Origin: Lentisphaerota bacterium
GTDB taxonomy: Bacteria > Verrucomicrobiota > Lentisphaeria > Oligosphaerales > PUNB01
Length of the DNA: 16,021 nucleotides
Reading direction: 5' to 3'
Assembly: GCA_003552565.1 (NCBI GenBank)
Contig: PUNB01000272.1
Coordinates: 1 to 16,021, forward strand
The position numbers and the translations under genes are program-made. How positions within the stretch are numbered: the stretch's first letter is position 1; every line of letters begins with the position of its first letter. This document shows positions 14,022 through 16,021 of this stretch, one piece after another. A model generated the notes under the pieces. It worked only from the letters and a program-made list of their open reading frames with translations, was not told where the DNA came from and did not search any database.

Positions 14022-14429
14022 ATGCAATCAACCGCAAAGTGGCAGCAGGGATTTTGTTCCGTAGTAGATAACGGCAGGGGACACAGCATTACAGTGGATC
14101 TGCCTGCAAGCAAAAACGGCACCGATCAAGGGCCAACCGCATTGGAGTTAACCCTTATGGGGCTTGCCGGCTGTGTGTCAACCATTTTCGCCATGGTCGC
14201 CGCCAATTCAAAAGTGAATTTTGAGGCTTTAACCGTCGATCTTGAAGAGACTTCTCCTGAAAATGTCAAGACCATCTCTTCAGCCAAAGCAGTGGTCAAG
14301 GTAAAATCGGAGGAACCCGAAGATAAACTGCAGAAAGTCCTGGACAAAACAAAGGCCGCCTGCCCCGTGGGAGTTTTATTTGAAAATGCCGGAGTAAACA
14401 TAGAAACCGTTTTAGTTAAAGAAACATAA
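14022..14429 (+). CDS. OsmC/Ohr-family protein
   Basis: OsmC-fold protein; characterised relatives are thiol-dependent peroxidases reducing organic hydroperoxides, while others have unknown roles. The 135-residue product has the typical helix GPTALELTLMGLAGCVST, with Cys51 at the active-site position, and a second conserved cysteine Cys114 in AACPVGVLF. Both cysteines needed for peroxidase chemistry are therefore present. A good RBS (GAGGAAG) lies 8 nt upstream of the ATG. It is a single-gene unit with repeats on both sides. OsmC-like is safer than Ohr, since the subgroup cannot be fixed by eye. Confidence 0.88.
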   Translation: MQSTAKWQQGFCSVVDNGRGHSITVDLPASKNGTDQGPTALELTLMGLAGCVSTIFAMVAANSKVNFEALTVDLEETSPENVKTISSAKAVVKVKSEEPEDKLQKVLDKTKAACPVGVLFENAGVNIETVLVKET

Positions 14430-14995
14430 CTCTGGCGCTTCAGGCTACTATCTTTATCGGTCTCCACGGCCCGAATAATCCCGATACGGGATGATTCTGC
14501 CAATTACACGCCATCTCCCTGCCAACATGCCGGATTGGCATCGCCAAGGGAACATATATATCCACAGATTCTGCGGAGGAGCCATGTTTTTCCACCACCC
14601 GTCCCAGTTGCATCCTTCTTGGAAGGTTGGCAAGTCCAAATGCAACGGGATAAATTCGCTTCGCTCACTAGAGGGAACCGCAGAGCGAGGCAGAGTTCTT
14701 CCGGCGAAGCCGAAAAAAGAAACACTCTGCTGCTTCTCTGTAGTTATCTCTAGCGAAGCGGGTGGTAATATATTTCTTTTAAACCGCTAATCTTGCGAAT
14801 CTATACGAATGAACGCACATAAGATTAACCACTGATGAACACTGATTATTTAGACAGAAAAATCGGGGACAGAAAGATTTTTCATCACCCAGCATTAAAA
14901 AAACGGATAGAGGAAATATCTTCATCTTTTGAAATCCGAGGCCGATAAAGTTAAATTAGTGGACCCGCATGACCCATGAAACCTTCACTGCGTTC
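14430..14995. other. 566-bp repeat mosaic downstream of the osmC-like gene
   Basis: No intact gene is found. Pieces seen: TTCAGGCTA at 14439-14447, matching the end of the TAGCCTGA family; a TGCCAA/TTGGCA hairpin at 14520-14541; CCACAGATTCTGCGGA at 14562-14577, identical to 12512-12527; an imperfect hairpin between 14607 (TCCCAGTTGCAT) and 14651 (ATGCAACGGGA); CGCTTCGCT/AGCGAAGCG arms near 14659 and 14752; ACCACTGATGAACACTGATT at 14829-14848; and a GGGGACAGAAAGATTTTTCA stretch near 14865-14884. Several minus-strand frames are open here (for example 14454-14645, with a W- and M-rich segment), but none was recognised. Confidence 0.6.
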
Positions 14996-15175
14996 TTAGG
15001 CAGTTCTTTTGCTTTTGTGTCTTGGTCTTTTGGGCGGGGAAGAAACAATCTTTTTATTGGACTTTGCTTCTCGTTCTTTAATGTCTCGAAAAATTGCATC
15101 GAGATCATGACCAAGGCTTGCGGCATATTTTTCCCTTATTTTTCGGGTCTCTTCAACTATGGGGTCTTTCCACAT
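14996..15175 (-). CDS. Putative antitoxin of a PIN-domain toxin pair
   Basis: A 59-residue small protein, starting MWKDPIVEETRKIREKYAAS and ending in a lysine/arginine-rich tail. Its charged helical N-terminus with an E.RKIRE.YA...G.DLDAIF pattern resembles, as I remember it, the small proteins commonly encoded beside PIN-domain toxins. It starts 3 nt after the PIN stop codon; its RBS (GGAGGA) lies within the last codons of the PIN gene, so translation is probably coupled. By position I infer that it neutralises the PIN protein. The basic tail (KRPRHKSKR) could bind nucleic acid, but no DNA-binding fold is clear. Confidence 0.7.
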   Translation of the reverse strand: MWKDPIVEETRKIREKYAASLGHDLDAIFRDIKEREAKSNKKIVSSPPKRPRHKSKRTA

Positions 15176-15178
15176 TAT

Positions 15179-15652
15179 TTATTCCTCCAATAATTCCTGA
15201 GGCGTACAAATAACTGGTAATTGGTAATTATAATCATAACAAACTTCTTCCAGCTTCGGCCTTATAACAGCATTCGCAATGTGCGCACAATTCCAAGTCA
15301 TAAGATAATCCATACCGTTAACCGTAGCAACGGCAATATGATAGGCGTCAATCTCAGCATTCTGTGGGACAGGACCTTCAATGCATAACGCTTTGGCTAG
15401 GCTTTCTGCATTTTCGGAAACTTCTAGTTCAGGTAATCCTTCAATTACATCCAGATGTCTTTTTGCTGCCTCCTTATCTCCACCCGAGGCCTCCGTTGTT
15501 ACCAATTCCGATATATACAGATCGAAATTACCCCGACTGTTGTTCCACCATTCAACCGTGATATTCTGATTGGCTAGCACCCGGATATCATTGCTGAGAC
15601 TGGCTGTTAAATAACTGACAATAGAAGTTTCAATATAAACTGTCGGTTTCAT
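15179..15652 (-). CDS. PIN-domain protein, probable VapC-like toxin
   Basis: A 157-residue PIN-domain protein; the family includes metal-dependent ribonucleases acting as type II toxins. Acidic active-site candidates are Glu8 in VYIETSIVSYLT, Glu49 in ISELVTTE, and Asp102 in EIDAYHIAVAT; the usual final Asp region reads MTWNCAHIAN (Asn121), a form seen in one PIN subgroup. The frame is open to 15715, but the ATG at 15652 (MKPTVYIETS) starts at the family's usual N-terminus, so I prefer it; its RBS is weak. The gene precedes the small putative antitoxin, the reverse of the common vapBC order. Confidence 0.85.
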   Translation of the reverse strand: MKPTVYIETSIVSYLTASLSNDIRVLANQNITVEWWNNSRGNFDLYISELVTTEASGGDKEAAKRHLDVIEGLPELEVSENAESLAKALCIEGPVPQNAEIDAYHIAVATVNGMDYLMTWNCAHIANAVIRPKLEEVCYDYNYQLPVICTPQELLEE

Positions 15653-15770
15653 TTTCGTCTTAAAAAAAATTGTGCAGTGCAAATCAGGGATGTCCCGAAT
15701 TTTGTTGAAACTCACAGACGGTCTCCATGGTTTTAAGATAGGGTTTAATTGTTTTGTTGTCGAGCTTCAT

Positions 15771-15799
15771 TCAGGCAGTTCGCTTCGCTCTCTGCCTGA
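15771..15799. repeat. 8-bp hairpin with GC-rich loop
   Basis: TCAGGCAG (15771-15778) and CTGCCTGA (15792-15799) pair around a TTCGCTTCGCTCT loop. It lies upstream of the PIN gene and 20 bp from the TAGCCTGA element. A TTCGCTTCGCTC motif also appears at 14657-14668 within the repeat mosaic, so this is probably another repeat fragment. Confidence 0.5.
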
Positions 15800-15819
15800 G
15801 ATAAAAACAGCCTTAAATC

Positions 15820-15902
15820 TAGCCTGAATAATTCACGAGCCATCTACTGCGAAGCGCCATTGCACGCAATCTCGTGGCGAAGTTCATGAATTAATCAGGC
15901 TA
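15820..15902. mobile_element. 83-bp MITE-like element with TAGCCTGAWTAATTCA ends
   Basis: Left end TAGCCTGAATAATTCACGA (15820-15838) and right end TCATGAATTAATCAGGCTA (15884-15902) are complementary at 17 of 19 positions; adding the flanking TC on both sides extends the match to TCTAGCCTGA. The 45-bp centre is itself partly palindromic (GCGAAGCGCC and GGCGAAG). The ends match those of the 239-bp element at 11992-12230, while the centres differ. It encodes nothing. Its right edge supplies the stop codon of the gene running off the window. Confidence 0.7.
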
Positions 15903-16021
15903 GACCGCTTTCGGTCTCGCCAGGGAATCGAGAATGTCGTACAGGCTTTGCCAGTGCAGTAAACTGACTGCGCGATTGAGCCTGCCGGCTGTATCGGTAA
16001 AGGACAGGACGGTGGCCGGCG
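15900..16021 (-). CDS. C-terminal end of an unidentified protein (partial)
   Basis: A minus-strand frame runs in from the right edge and ends at TAG (15902-15900). The 39 visible codons include NRAVSLLHWQSLYDILDSL, a mixed amphipathic sequence with ordinary codon use that looks like real protein. The rest lies outside the window and I do not recognise the family. The stop codon is the first three bases of the TAGCCTGATTAA repeat end, so the protein may have been shortened by insertion of that element. Confidence 0.5.
   Translation of the reverse strand, partial: PATVLSFTDTAGRLNRAVSLLHWQSLYDILDSLARPKAV

Noticed and set aside
1..16021. tRNA or rRNA genes and CRISPR arrays
   Set aside because: No tRNA-like T-arm with matching acceptor stem, no conserved rRNA stretch and no regularly spaced direct repeats were found by eye on either strand.

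Overview
The window looks like a stretch of chromosome from a Gram-negative, probably anaerobic bacterium of moderate GC content, most plausibly from the PVC superphylum (Kiritimatiellota or Lentisphaerota). This placement is an inference. It rests on an LPS-core glycosyltransferase (outer membrane with LPS), an [FeFe]-hydrogenase maturase (anaerobic fermentation), a long class II xylose isomerase, and spacers packed with short structured dispersed repeats. No rRNA or tRNA gene, CRISPR array, prophage or complete insertion sequence was found.

Layout. 1-232: intergenic repeats. 233-2522 (minus): rplM, a 252-bp gap, rpsI, then a PfkB-family kinase 10 bp after rpsI. 2799-3920 (plus): waaG-like LPS core glycosyltransferase, divergent from rplM. 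4161-7088 (minus): a LOG-family nucleotide hydrolase, ruvA (4-nt overlap with the LOG gene) and ruvB, followed by a small ArsR-type regulator. 7494-9725 (plus): an RdgC-like protein followed by hydE. 9726-10345: 620 bp of structured repeats. 10346-11695 (minus): xylA. 11696-12622: 927 bp with no intact gene, holding a MITE-like element and a frameshifted fragment of a four-helix-bundle (23S rRNA intervening-sequence type) gene inside its own inverted repeat. 12623-13582 (plus): XerC/XerD-like tyrosine recombinase. 14022-14429 (plus): OsmC-like protein. 14430-14995: repeat mosaic. 14996-15652 (minus): a PIN-domain toxin gene followed by a 59-codon putative antitoxin gene. 15820-15902: a second MITE-like element that touches the stop codon of a gene running off the right edge.

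The intact genes are mostly housekeeping. Four of them (ruvA, ruvB, the RdgC-like gene, xer) act in DNA recombination, repair or chromosome resolution; rplM and rpsI are translation; xylA, the PfkB kinase and hydE suggest sugar fermentation with hydrogen metabolism. The least ordinary content lies between the genes: a dispersed family with the core GCTTATGTGAGAC (about ten copies), a second family bounded by TAGCCTGAWTAATTCA inverted repeats (two complete copies), several long hairpins, and the decayed four-helix-bundle unit. No complete new multi-gene system was recognised. The best leads are these repeat families, the inverted-repeat-flanked gene fragment, and the toxin-first TA pair.
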